This document shows, piece by piece, positions 1-9,858 of a stretch of 64,000 bases of DNA. The position numbers and the translations under genes were made by a program. The DNA comes from Schizochytrium sp. CCTCC M209059 (Eukaryota; Sar; Bigyra; Thraustochytrida; Thraustochytriidae). Each line of letters begins with the position of its first letter. Position 1 is the stretch's first letter. Where the stretch lies: the NCBI GenBank assembly GCA_000818945.1, contig KN805372.1, forward strand, positions 491,964 to 555,963. Direction: 5' to 3'. The notes beneath the pieces are model-generated. The model was given only the letters and a program-made list of their open reading frames with translations. It ran no database searches and was not told where the DNA came from.

Positions 1-493
1 TGAGCACGTGAGCAGCGTGACCGTAGGTCCCTCTAGCACATCGCGGGGTAGCATTTCAATTCCCTTTGAGTTTGTCTACCCGAGCGTTGATGCACACACG
101 CTCAAAATATTTCACCGCGTGGTTTTTCGAGCGCAAGTCTGGCGCAAAGGACAGGTTGAAATTGTCGTCCCCATCTTGGCGTACGGAGACCATGCCGATA
201 CGACGATTCCAAGCAAGCCCAGCAAGCCCAAGTCACGGCGTTTCTTGCCAGGGTCACCCATGGGATCCTCGCGACGGCAAGCAAATGTTGAATTGGAAGG
301 TGCGCGGGGTTCTTCGCGCATCGGACCTGGGGACTTTTCGGTTGTAGCGACGGCTGTTCCAGATCCTTCGGGTGATACGGGAGAGGAGCTTGCGTTTGCG
401 GAGCCGATTGCCTTTGTTCCGGATGCGCATGTGATCGAGTCTACCTCAAAGGAATTTGCGCTGGCGAGAACGCCTTCCGCGACCTTTGAGTGA
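1..493 (+). CDS. 3' fragment of an unidentified gene (possibly arrestin-like fold)
   Basis: The frame is open from the left edge of the window (codons from base 2) to a TGA at 491-493, so only the C-terminal ~163 residues are visible. The first ~60 residues alternate hydrophobic and polar positions like beta strands, with a stretch ending in VVPILAYGD. The rest is Ser/Pro/Gly-rich and looks disordered. The beta-rich part followed by a loose tail recalls the C-terminal half of arrestin-like proteins, but no diagnostic motif is visible. Product unknown; the upstream part lies outside the window. Confidence 0.45.
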   Translation, partial: EHVSSVTVGPSSTSRGSISIPFEFVYPSVDAHTLKIFHRVVFRAQVWRKGQVEIVVPILAYGDHADTTIPSKPSKPKSRRFLPGSPMGSSRRQANVELEGARGSSRIGPGDFSVVATAVPDPSGDTGEELAFAEPIAFVPDAHVIESTSKEFALARTPSATFE

Positions 494-748
494 ATGCGCG
501 TAAGTGCAGACTCGCACCTAACTGACCTTGACAATTACAGTGGGTTAGAAATCCATTATAAACTTGATGTGTTGTGCTTTACTTTTCTTTTTCTTCTTTC
601 TAAACGCCCGAGGTGTCATCATGGCTATATTGTGTGCGCAAAATAGGAATAATTGCTTTATCGCGCAAAAGCATACTCGTTTGTGCGCGCAGAATAAGAA
701 AAATTTGCTCTTGTGCACGAGGAGCAAAGTAGTATGGTTGTTTTACGA
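494..748. other. intergenic, AT-rich with imperfect internal repeats
   Basis: This spacer separates two convergent genes. Bases ~636-725 hold imperfect copies of a TTGTGCGCGCARAATARGAA-like element. No coding potential is seen. Confidence 0.4.
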
Positions 749-1321
749 CTAGTCTTTAAGCTTCTTCGCCTCGCGAGCGGCGCGGCGCTCGGAAGGCGAC
801 TGGGTCTCCTCAAAGGCCGCAAGAGTCACGAGGGCCTCGGCCTCGCGGAGATAGCGCCACTTGCCAAGCTTGCCAACCGTGTCAATGTGGTGGTGTTTGA
901 GAATCTCATTGACGCGTTCGGGGAGGCCCTGCAGCGCGGACACAGGAAGGTCAATGATTTCCTTGAACGACTTGCTCTCGTGCTCTGCATCGAGGGCCTT
1001 GTCAGCGTTGAGCATGGACTTGGGCGGCCGCTTGCCATCTTCTTCGAGCTCTGCAAGTGTGACAAAGGCGCGCGCGATCTTGCCGAATTTCCAAGTGGCC
1101 AAATCCTCGACAGTCTTCACGTGCACGGCCTCGAGGATCTCGTCAGCAACCTCGCCAAGGCCTTCGAGAGCTGACGGCTTGGCTGCGACGATGGTGCCAA
1201 AGGTCTTGTCCTCGAATGCCTTGTCGACGGCCTTGCTCACATTCATTTTGTGGTCCGCGAGCCAATCCGCGTCCTCGTCGCTGGTCTTGGCTCTCTTTGT
1301 GGCAGGGGCTGTGACCGACAT
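749..1321 (-). CDS. protein with two tandem helix-hairpin-helix-like domains
   Basis: About 190 residues, started at the ATG at 1319-1321. The frame stays open upstream to about 1525; that extra Arg-rich, acid-poor stretch could be a targeting presequence but is more likely leader. Two copies of a ~60-residue domain follow one another. Each has a segment like ALEGLGEVADEIL or ALQGLPERVNEIL, then a 'hxTVxxLxxWK/R' motif, then an Ala/Leu helix ending in 'VTLAxxEE'. The first half resembles the 'L-x-G-hG-x-x-A' turn of helix-hairpin-helix modules that contact nucleic acids or proteins. A Lys-rich tail and an early KRAK cluster would suit a nuclear protein. Function is not known; the HhH comparison is inference. 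Confidence 0.65.
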   Translation of the reverse strand: MSVTAPATKRAKTSDEDADWLADHKMNVSKAVDKAFEDKTFGTIVAAKPSALEGLGEVADEILEAVHVKTVEDLATWKFGKIARAFVTLAELEEDGKRPPKSMLNADKALDAEHESKSFKEIIDLPVSALQGLPERVNEILKHHHIDTVGKLGKWRYLREAEALVTLAAFEETQSPSERRAAREAKKLKD

Positions 1322-2314
1322 ACTTCTCGACGCCTTGCTCGCGAGCGTCTCAGGCAGCAGCACTCGGCGCGAAAGCCTGGCGGCAGCGTTTGAGACGACG
1401 GAAAAGATGGTGTCGAGACGATGTAGTATCCTTCTTTGCGCGTTGGCCGCCTTGCGAATTCGGGTTCTGGCGTCCCCAGCAACAGCGGCCCGTGGGGACG
1501 CACAATGCTTCTCTTTTGGTGGCACTGCTAACCTTTAGTATAAGTAGACGCTAAGCTCCCTCTACTACGTACTACTTACTACTCGTATCAGTGGTGGCCA
1601 GCCGCCACGTGCAGCCTGCAAAGATATTTTCTCGAATGCATCAAGGCCCGTGATCTGCGACCACGCCGACGAAAGATCATGATAGATAGGTAGAGGAAGG
1701 TCGTAGGCGTGATCGCTGCAGCTAAGACGCACACGTCACAGATTGTCGATCTGGTTCGAGAGTCTCTGCTCGTGCAAGCAAGACGTCCAAAACTAGGATT
1801 GAGTCTGCTTTGGTATGGGAGGTGGCGGTGTGCACTAGCATTTGATGATGATGACAGGCGAGGAGAGGGAACCTATCAGTCAGACGACGATGGCTTCTAT
1901 GGGCGGCAAAAAGCCTGACTAGTGTAGCAAGCGCTCATCCGTGGCCGGCGATCAGCTGGAAAAATGTGTAGATGATTATGCACGTTCGGGCTGTCAATTC
2001 GAATCACTTGTAGGTTCTTGTCTTTGTGATGCCTCTGACAAGGCGCAAATTTATTTCGAGAATTTGACTGGGGCTTCGTTGAAAGTAGAGCTGCCACCCA
2101 AGCTTTTCAGTAGTACAATGCATAGTAATAAAACTCTGTATCCCTATCAAGCGAGGGCGGCGTTCGAGAAAGTAAATCTATAGAACAACGCAATGGAAAA
2201 CACGAATGGCTCAAACGTCCGTATGTTTCTCCGCTCCGTTTATCATGATACAACTTCTGTGCGACTCGAGGGAAATGCGAACGCAGAACACTTTCACCGA
2301 GCAGGCTACTGCAG

Positions 2315-2863
2315 TTCAAGATTCGGGAAACAAAAGCTCTTGCATCTTCTTCTGATACTATTGTGTACGTACAAGACAATGCTAAGCTCGTTTACATTGC
2401 ACGAGCCTGGTTGGCAAAGGTTGAACCCGCAGATACGCAGGCAGAGCTGGCGAGCGGCGCAGAGTCAGCAAAAATACCAACTTAGAATCGGCCATCAAAC
2501 ATCAGTGCGGGGTAGTACCACGCTGCAATCAACCTTTGTGAGGTTCGACGTCAAGGAGGTGAGCCGACAAATGCTGGACATGCACATGGGCCCGGAGGCA
2601 GTCCGCACGACAGCCTCCGGTGCTTTGACCATTGACGTGACGGGCTAGCAGGCAAGCCTTCGAGTGAGAGGATCTCTCGGGTCGAGGAGGCAGACAAGCA
2701 GGCCGGCCTCGAAGCTGACGCACCGAGCCTTGAGACTGGATTCATTCCGGCATTTGACACCACAACAACACCCGAGCAAGCCGCGATCATCCATGTGGCG
2801 TGACCACGGCGTTGCAATTTCATCGTCCGGGTGCACGGTGCATTCCAGGGCAAGGCCACGCGG
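2315..2863 (+). pseudogene. possible decayed coding sequence
   Basis: One frame reads as protein-like sequence but is cut by stops. It is open at 2315-2482, stops at 2483, 2513 and 2633, is open again to 2801, then continues to a stop at 2861. The stretches between stops have normal amino-acid composition (for example DTIVYVQDNAKLVYIARAWL and SLETGFIPAFDTTTTPEQAA). A neighbouring frame (2520-2648) also looks coding. I do not recognise the family. It could be an old gene or mobile-element remnant, or chance. Confidence 0.2.
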
Positions 2864-3857
2864 TAGTACATCGATCGACGGCTTTTCAAGGCGTTGTCTG
2901 CTTTTTTGCTCGCATGCACGGGACCCTTCGTTCTCCAAGCTCTCGCGGCCGCCAGCCTGCCAGCGACCAGGCACGAGCCTTTCAGATCAAAGTACAGTAC
3001 ACTGGCTGGTAGCATGGCTGGTGGCATGGCTGGCTGGATGGATTGTCTGCCTACCATCAGCCCCTGTTTGTGTATCTGCAGTTTTCGGGGTAATCGTTGA
3101 CGAAGTCTTGACGACAGCAGCGATATAGGCTCGGGCCAAACAGTAGTCTTGAGCACCCGCGTCGCGCGTCTCGCGGGTCTCGTCCGCGTTCTCGGTAGCC
3201 TCGCCGGCGACTCCAGGACCCTCGCTCGCGGCAATGGTCGGCTGGTCGCAGTCGCTCTCTGTGTCTGGAAACCTGCACAAGGGCCTGCCTGTGCTAGTGT
3301 GGGGTGTTGTATCGATCGACGATGCACAATCTACGATTCCGCGCGCTCCAAGACGCGGCGACGACTCCCATCTACATGAAATCGTGCTGCGCTGCGCGAG
3401 GGTTCATGACAAGCCGCACCGCGCCGCCTTCTGCATGGCTGTTGTCGCCCGTGCTGGCTCCGTCATTATACACGTGTTGCGCGAGCACTCGTCTGTTTTT
3501 ACAAGCGCGAGCAAGACACACGCGCGGTGCGTCGAGCAGCTTTGCTCAAGCACGGTAGCGCCTATCGAATGATCGTCTCGACGTCGCGGTGCACGGGTGC
3601 GAAAGTGAGGCGAAGCGACGCGGGGCTACTCCCTAGATGCGAGGGTGCGAACGCGAAGGTGCGGACGCGAGGGTGCAAGACGTAGTCAGACGCTCGCGCC
3701 AGACAGCCTCGTCACCACGCTTGCGAAGAGTGTGAGGGATGTGCTGGTTTGGCGTTATTTTCATAACGAGGACCAACTCTTGTTGTAGCGCAAGAGAGGG
3801 ATGCAGTCAAGCTCACAAGACGAGGTATCGCAGTATTTCGAGGTATTATCGCAGTAT

Positions 3858-4442
3858 TTAATGGATTTGAAAGTCGGAAATTGAAGTTGTAGCCACCAGT
3901 TCAAAGTTTCTGCCCGCATAGGTTTTCGCCGCAACCCTTGGGCTTCGGTCGCTCGTCATTCTTTTCAAGAGCAAGTTTGCCAAGGCCCAATCCACCCTCA
4001 TTTGGCAGACCGACGGCACTTGGACGACTACACACACCTTCGTCTCGTCGCCATGCCATTTCTTGCGTTGCCTGATGCGAGAAGTCTGGCGACGAATTAA
4101 ACAAAGCACAACAAGCTTATCTCTAGGGTCAAGTTTCTGGGCACCAGGACTTCCTGTCGGTCGATCGGCCAATGCGACTGGACTAAAAAGCGCCTGCAGC
4201 CGTGCAGCAAGCTCACCGCATCTTCTCGGACTGATATCAATGGGATGAACTGACGCCTGCAAAATTGACCGAGCAGCATCGTCGGGACAATGTTTTAGTA
4301 CTCGAGAAGCGCGCTTGCAAATCTTTATTCTCTCTTTCTTGGCGCGGACTCGATGAAATCGATTCGGCGAAACGCAAGGCTGCTGCCACTTCCACGGAGA
4401 CTTGCAAGTTCCGACCGCGAAAAAGCTTGACAAGATTCTCAC
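3858..4442 (-). CDS. weak hypothetical ORF
   Basis: A 194-codon open frame with mixed composition and no recognisable motif, lying alone in gene-poor DNA. Arg and Ser are high, as expected for a chance frame in this base composition. It is listed only because nothing else covers the stretch. Treat as doubtful. Confidence 0.12.
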   Translation of the reverse strand: MRILSSFFAVGTCKSPWKWQQPCVSPNRFHRVRAKKERIKICKRASRVLKHCPDDAARSILQASVHPIDISPRRCGELAARLQALFSPVALADRPTGSPGAQKLDPRDKLVVLCLIRRQTSRIRQRKKWHGDETKVCVVVQVPSVCQMRVDWALANLLLKRMTSDRSPRVAAKTYAGRNFELVATTSISDFQIH

Positions 4443-6245
4443 TGTCAGTGATGGCTGGCAAAGGTGGCTTCAAGTGAAGAAAGAAGGTTCAGAGGTTTAT
4501 TTATTGATTTGATTGTCGACGAAAAGTCAATTTTACGACGTCGGAGACTCCTTTCTTGATCGCTTACTGCATACTCTAACTTTCTTGATCGCCTACTGCA
4601 TACTTTAAGCTTGACGCGCAGCGACTGAACCGCCAATCTCGACGCATGCTCGCGCAAGCATATGATAGGCCCGGCGACGGCAACCTTTCACTGCAGTGTC
4701 AAACGAGCGAGTGAACGAGCGACGGCATATCCGGTGGGCGCACAGACGGATGCCGCCTCTGACCTCCACTGCCTCCGCGCGCGCCTAGTGACAAGCCCTC
4801 TTTTCGCGCGGCACGCGTCCCCCGCAGCTTCCGGGAGAAGATTCGAGGCCAGCTCCAGTGGTGGCGGATGCTGGCAAGGCGGAGAAAATGGGGTCGCGAA
4901 CCATCCTGACGCCTAATTGCGCTCTGCTGTGGGCAGGGCGGGTCAATCGTATGGCAGGGGAAAGGGACAGACCGCACGCGTCGGAGGGCGAGAGAAGATG
5001 CGGCGGCCCGGCGGCACTCGAGCGAGCCTTGGTGCATGGCCCGGCGTCTCCTTGAAACAGAGAGGACGGGAAGCCTCAAGGCTCGCTCGAGTGTCTGAAA
5101 GCGCGCTGGGCGATGCTACGATCGATCTCTCTCCGTTCGCGCGCACCGAGGGCCATCGAAAGGCGCGAAAGGCGCCTCGAGTGAAGCTGCGGTGGCGTGG
5201 AGGTGGAGTCTCGGAGAAGATGCGACGGCGAACATCAGCGCAAGAGCTCGTCGTTTCCCGCTCCGCGAAGGTACATCGCATCGCATTCTCTCGCAGGAGC
5301 CAGATGACTTCGCAACGACAGGCTGGGAAAGGGGGCCGGGAATCGAGTAAAGACGGGTGACGTAGCTCTTTCCATCTGTCCTCTCCGTCTCATCCGCCGG
5401 AGCTGTTGGCCGCTGCCGTTCAAGCGAAGTGATAAGCGAAAGCCGAAGAGCGCAATAGCCACAGCTGGCCGCCCCCGCAGCCGCAAGAGGTGCGGGGCGC
5501 CGAGGTTCCCTAGCTGTAAGATTGGACGAGGAGGCCGGATTTGAAACGCGGCTAGACAGACAGAGCGATCGATGGCGACGAACAGACAGCCAACTCGCGC
5601 CGCAGAGACAGGCGAGGCAGACGCCGGTCGAGCTCGAGCAGAGCAGCGCAGCGCAGCTTGGGACGGCGGAGAGAGCGCGGCAGCACGCGGGAGCAGGCGA
5701 GCGGAGAGGCAGCGCGGCGCAGCGCAGGGCCTCGGCGCCGTTTTGCAGGAAGGAGGAGGAGGAAGAAGAAAGCCTGGAAAGGAAACTCCGAGCGAGAGAG
5801 AGCGACTCGGAGAGGGCTTTGACTTGGGCCTGCCTGGCTGGCTGGCCTGGTTTGCATCGCGGCGTGCGTACCAGAAGTACGTAGGCATCGACTGCGCATC
5901 GCATCTCCGCAGCGCCTCAGGCCCTCGTCTCGCGCCGTTCTCGCGCGCTCCGGAACGGCGGGAAGCAGCAGCGGCAGCGAGCTGGAGACTGGCAAAGAGG
6001 TTTGAATTGTCGATCGCGGTTTCGGGACGGACCCGAAGTCTATCGATCGGTCAATCGAACACTGTGAAGCCTGAGCACGCACGGGCGAGTCAAAGTCCGC
6101 TGGGTTGTGATCGCATCTCCGCGCGCACTCTCCCTCTCTGGCTGGTGTGCCTGACGATTGGGCTCTTGGCCTGGCGCCGCCACCCGGCCGATCGAAACGA
6201 GAAGCAGCTGCGAATTCAAATCGCTTTTCAAACTCTCGACGGCTC

Positions 6246-6246
<1 letters not shown>

Positions 6247-6294
<48 letters not shown>

Positions 6295-6332
6295 CAGGGC
6301 CAGCAGCAGCAACAGCAACAGCAACAGCAGGG
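6247..6332 (+). repeat. CAG trinucleotide repeat
   Basis: Fifteen uninterrupted CAG units (6247-6291), then an imperfect CAG/CAA continuation to ~6332. It lies in non-coding DNA ~650 bp upstream of the SPX gene. Its frames give meaningless homopolymers of Gln, Ser, Ala, Leu or Cys. Confidence 0.9.
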
Positions 6333-6688
6333 GCAGCTTGAGTAGCGTGTCGAACCTGGCCTGCGCGCGCCTCGCCGAGTCCGTCGGAGTGCCAGACCGT
6401 GTGGCTTCGCACCTTGCTCGGCTTCTGTCTGCAGGGCTCCCAGGAAGGAGCCAAACTCGCTTCGACGCCGCCTGCTCGCGACCCGCGGACGGCGCAGCGC
6501 GGAAAGAATACGGCGCAGCGGCGGCGGGCGAAGAGCAGCGCAGCGCAGCGAGGCGCCGCGAGGCGAAGCGGGTCGCAGCGCGCGCGGAGTGCGTAGAGGA
6601 AGCGGCCAAGCGGACAGTCGACAGCGGCACATCTACGCTCCTCCCCACTCCGTTGCTTTCCCTCTCTCGTTGGTTGGCCGAAAGCCCG

Positions 6689-6709
6689 CGAGCGAGCGAG
6701 CGAGCGAGC
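6689..6709. repeat. GAGC tetranucleotide repeat
   Basis: About five GCGA/GAGC units, 272 bp upstream of the SPX start codon. Similar runs sit upstream of three other genes in the window. Confidence 0.7.
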
Positions 6710-6842
6710 CACGCTCTTGGACAGGCCAAGAAGGAATCGAGAGGAGACAAGAGACGCACGCGCACGCGGTGCGGGCTGTCCTTCTCTTTTTCGTGTTGTT
6801 GCTGTTGGACGCCACGCCTCTCGGCCCCTCCTTGTGATTCGC

Positions 6843-6899
6843 GTGACGTTAGTCACCCCAGTGGGCCTGACGAGAGAGAAGTCCTTGCTTATATATATC
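6843..6899 (+). promoter_or_regulatory. candidate core promoter of the SPX gene
   Basis: A perfect inverted repeat GTGAC-N4-GTCAC at 6843-6856 is followed by a TATA-like element TTATATATATC at 6889-6899. This lies 82 bp before the ATG at 6981. The arrangement fits a TATA promoter with an upstream dimeric-factor site. That is inference from sequence alone. Confidence 0.4.
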
Positions 6900-6980
6900 A
6901 CATAAGGGCAGGAGCCCGGCAGACTGGAAAACTCCGAGTCTAGTCGTGCGCCAAGCAAGTCGAGCCAATCATAGCCAAAT

Positions 6981-7997
6981 ATGAAGTTTGGCAAGAAGAT
7001 CGCTCATGCCGCGAACACATCCACGGAACTGTGCAAGCCCGAGTGCTGGCTCGACTACAAGCAACTCAAAAAGCTGCTAAAGACCTTTGAGGCGTCCTCC
7101 GCTGGCAAAGTCACTGCCGTTGAACGATGCTCCAACGTGGCTGTCGCAGAGCTCATGAAGAACGCCGACGAAAAGAACTTCTTTCTGTTTCTGCGCAAAG
7201 AGCTGGGCAAGGTCTCCCACATCTTTGCAGAGCTCGAGCGGCGCGCACTCACCCAGTTTCTTCAGCTCTTGCACGTCATTGAGGCCGCGCGCAGCGAGAT
7301 GCGCGCTCTTCCGGCTGAGGCCCTCAACCCCATCGTTGAGCGCCTCACCGTTGTGCACAAACATCTCGTTCTTCTCCGCAACTTTGCCGTTCTCAACTAC
7401 TGTGGCTTCACCAAGATCCTGAAAAAGCACGACAAGCTCACCGGCTTGGAGACCAAAGATAAGTACATGCTCAAGATTGTCAACGAGCAGGCCTTTGCGC
7501 AACACACCACACTGAAAAAAGCTCTTGAAATCCTTGCAGAAGAGTACGAGGCCCTCAAGTCCGGAACGGTGCTCATCGCCTCCCGTCGCCACGCCGTAGA
7601 TGAGTTTGCAAACTCCATTCAAGACGCAAAACCCACGGGGCATGTGCGGAAAAACTCGAATGCAGAGGTCAGCAAGGCCAACTCGATGTCATCTGTCAAA
7701 TTGGCTGCACCGCGCGCTCCCAAAAACGCCCCCGCGCCCAAGGTCGATGTCAAGCGCTACCGCGCGCAGCCTTCCAAACGCCAAACTGCAAACGATCAAA
7801 AGGAACAGTTTGCATGTGCGAATACAGACGCGGCCATCATCTGGGATCCAAAGGCCCGTCCAAGAAAGCGCTCGCGACTCGGCGCCGAAATGGCCGAGCA
7901 GCTCCTCCCTTCCGATCCGCTCTTTTCCCTCATGCATGCTGTCGAAATGCATTCTCAAATAGAGACTTCCAAGCTCGAGTCCAAGTCTTCCGCATGA
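6981..7997 (+). CDS. SPX-domain protein
   Basis: A 338-residue protein whose N-terminal ~170 residues form an SPX domain. It starts with the typical MKFGKK, has WLDYKQLKKLLK at 23-34, and carries the basic helix GFTKILKKHDKL (Lys145, 148, 149, 152) that binds inositol pyrophosphates in this family. SPX domains report phosphate status to transporters, polyphosphate polymerases or transcription factors. No transporter, RING or VTC domain follows: the rest is a Lys/Arg/Ser-rich, probably disordered tail with KRYR and RKRSR clusters that could be nuclear signals. It therefore resembles stand-alone SPX regulators. The single exon is preceded by a TATA-like box. Confidence 0.9.
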   Translation: MKFGKKIAHAANTSTELCKPECWLDYKQLKKLLKTFEASSAGKVTAVERCSNVAVAELMKNADEKNFFLFLRKELGKVSHIFAELERRALTQFLQLLHVIEAARSEMRALPAEALNPIVERLTVVHKHLVLLRNFAVLNYCGFTKILKKHDKLTGLETKDKYMLKIVNEQAFAQHTTLKKALEILAEEYEALKSGTVLIASRRHAVDEFANSIQDAKPTGHVRKNSNAEVSKANSMSSVKLAAPRAPKNAPAPKVDVKRYRAQPSKRQTANDQKEQFACANTDAAIIWDPKARPRKRSRLGAEMAEQLLPSDPLFSLMHAVEMHSQIETSKLESKSSA

Positions 7998-8839
7998 TTT
8001 TTTCCTGTACATTGCAACCCCGGTGTCACGGCTTTGGGGCCTCTTTGCTCTCTTTCGACGTCTGTATTCTTCCTCGGCCTCTGTTAGTCCTCTTGCTGCA
8101 GGTTGGGCCGTCTATGCAAGGCTTTTTCTACTCGTCTTCTTCTTCTCGGAAAGATACCAATTAATTAACCGTCAATTCCGATTCGTTATTTCGAGTCATA
8201 CACCTCTTCATTTGTATTCGTTTCATCATAACGATGCTAGAAAGGCATTGACTCATGACGAACACGCCATACACACACACACACACCCAACACCCAACAC
8301 CCACGCGATCGAGCCCGAATTTCCGGGCCCTTTCACGTGAACCTGAGGAATGCAAACCGCGCTCCTCACACCCGTAGTCTTTTTTGTTTTCATCGATTCC
8401 CCCTAGTAGTCCATACCACCATCATCACGAATGATTTATACCTGTCTTTGAAGCGTTGTAGAATACTTTTGGGTCGAACAAAGACTTGCGTGTTGAAAGA
8501 AGTGACTTTTTGCTTGATTGGCTGCGAGGAATCTAACCCGAGTCCGAATCAGAATCAGAAGGCGAACTTCAAACCATCGTCAATGACTTTGTTCGTATTC
8601 GAAGCAAGAGATGCAGAAAAATGCGGGGACGCAACGATCGACAATCTTGCGTAATGCATGAAATTCAGGCGCAAAAGCATGCATATATTGATCATATTTT
8701 CATAAATTGGACGTGGCTGGCTGGATGTGGTGAAATGAGGTAAAGAAGTCCGGCCACCAGCAAAAATTGTATAGCTATGTGCCGAAACTCTCGCCTCATG
8801 CGAACATTAACGCCTCAGACACTCGACATGCGTTTCACG
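7998..8839. other. convergent intergenic spacer
   Basis: Spacer between the SPX gene and the minus-strand gene at 8840-9400. It contains a short CA run near 8269-8287 and AT-rich stretches. No supported gene is seen. Confidence 0.4.
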
Positions 8840-9400
8840 CTAACGATGTGCAGAGGCCACAGCGTCGGCGCCCAACACAGACGCGCTTTCGTCGATCTGC
8901 ATGTATGGCGCAAGCATCCAATGATGGTTGATACCCCAAAAGACTGCCTTGCTTGGTTTCTCACGCGTGCCAAGGTTGACGGTCACGCTAAGAAAAGGAC
9001 CTCGGTCCTGGAAAATGAAGGTATTCCTCTCCATAACAGCCGCCAGCAGCACAGCGGACTGAAAATCCTTAGTCGAGCGCGCTAGCATGCCCATTGCCGA
9101 ATTGCCGATGCTTTGCAGAATGCGCCCTTGCTCCGCCTGTGCACGCGCCCGCATTCGCAGCTCCGCATCCATTTGCGCCGAGACCTTGGGGTAGAACTCC
9201 TTCCTGAACCATCTCTCAAAAAACGGCACAAAGGTGTCCGGCTCTGGTTTCTGCAGCGCCATGTACACCACGATGCTTGCCAAGAGCGCCACTGACTGCT
9301 TCGGAAAGGCCGCTAGCGCCCCGTACAGTACGAGCACGCAAGCGGCCGTGCCGACAGCGCGCTTCTGACCTCGGGTCAGCTCATCGACCTGCAAGTCCAT
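8840..9400 (-). CDS. small membrane protein of unknown function
   Basis: A 186-residue protein. Residues ~14-50 form a hydrophobic hairpin (two likely membrane segments around Lys34), with short polar flanks. After it comes a soluble region with aromatic 'FVPFFERWFRKEFYP', an Ala/Arg-rich helix, and a beta-rich C-terminal part with NLGTREKPSKAVFWGI. I recognise no family. The layout suggests an ER or mitochondrial membrane anchor with a small soluble domain. The start at 9400 is the first ATG before the hydrophobic hairpin. A TAGGCCTA palindrome lies 221 bp upstream. Confidence 0.6.
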   Translation of the reverse strand: MDLQVDELTRGQKRAVGTAACVLVLYGALAAFPKQSVALLASIVVYMALQKPEPDTFVPFFERWFRKEFYPKVSAQMDAELRMRARAQAEQGRILQSIGNSAMGMLARSTKDFQSAVLLAAVMERNTFIFQDRGPFLSVTVNLGTREKPSKAVFWGINHHWMLAPYMQIDESASVLGADAVASAHR

Positions 9401-9620
9401 GCTTCTTTGCCTCGTGCAAGCCAGTGTCTGCCGACGCTCGATCAGCGCTCCTCTCTGCGTGCCGCGACAACGGTCCCTCCTTCTTCGGCCGCTCTTCGCG
9501 CCAGCCGTGTACGGGATTTACTTCGGACATCGATGGTGGCAAAGACGACCAAACTCTCCCTAACACATGAAGGTATTACAATAGGGTTTTCTGCATGCGT
9601 GAGCCTACGTGCACCGAGTC

Positions 9621-9628
9621 TAGGCCTA
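9621..9628. promoter_or_regulatory. TAGGCCTA palindrome
   Basis: One copy of the 8-bp palindrome, 221 bp upstream of the start at 9400. See the other clusters at 20671, 33185, 33593 and 38949. Confidence 0.35.
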
Positions 9629-9737
9629 GTAATGAAACGCAATAATTGGGCAAGCATAAGGTAACAAGCATTGGTTTCATCATGGGCTAGACAAGATAGG
9701 GAATTTGTTGAGCTCGCCGCCAGCAGAGAAGAAAAGC

Positions 9738-9852
9738 AGCATAGCATAGCATAGCATAGCATAGCATAGCATAGCATAGCATAGCATAGCATAGCATAGC
9801 ATAGCATAGCATAGCATAGCATAGCATAGCATAGCATAGCATAGCATAGCAT
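9738..9852. repeat. AGCAT pentanucleotide microsatellite, 23 perfect copies
   Basis: 115 bp of uninterrupted AGCAT. It ends six bases from the stop codon (9859-9861) of the minus-strand enkurin gene, so it would be transcribed as ATGCT repeats in that gene's 3' UTR. Confidence 0.97.
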
Positions 9853-9858
9853 GTCGAG

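Larger units (their letters stand above)
1526..6980. other. long gene-poor region
   Basis: About 5.4 kb without a convincing intact gene. It contains coding-like remnants (2315-2863), a weak minus-strand frame at 3858-4442, a GC-rich and purine-skewed stretch at ~4700-6700, a CAG repeat (6247-6332), a GAGC tetranucleotide run (6689-6709) and the promoter area of the SPX gene (6843-6980). Confidence 0.5.

Noticed and set aside
1322..1525. N-terminal extension of the tandem HhH-like protein
   Set aside because: Possible presequence, but the first natural start close to the domains is at 1321; I kept the shorter form.
5552..6994. A 480-codon minus-strand frame, plus poly-Leu, poly-Ser, poly-Ala and poly-Cys frames around 6040-6765
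   Set aside because: Created by the CAG repeat and the GC-rich surroundings; no motifs, and it overlaps the promoter of the SPX gene.
9442..9852. A minus-strand frame of repeated pentapeptides
   Set aside because: It is only the AGCAT microsatellite read as protein (five bases times three frames).
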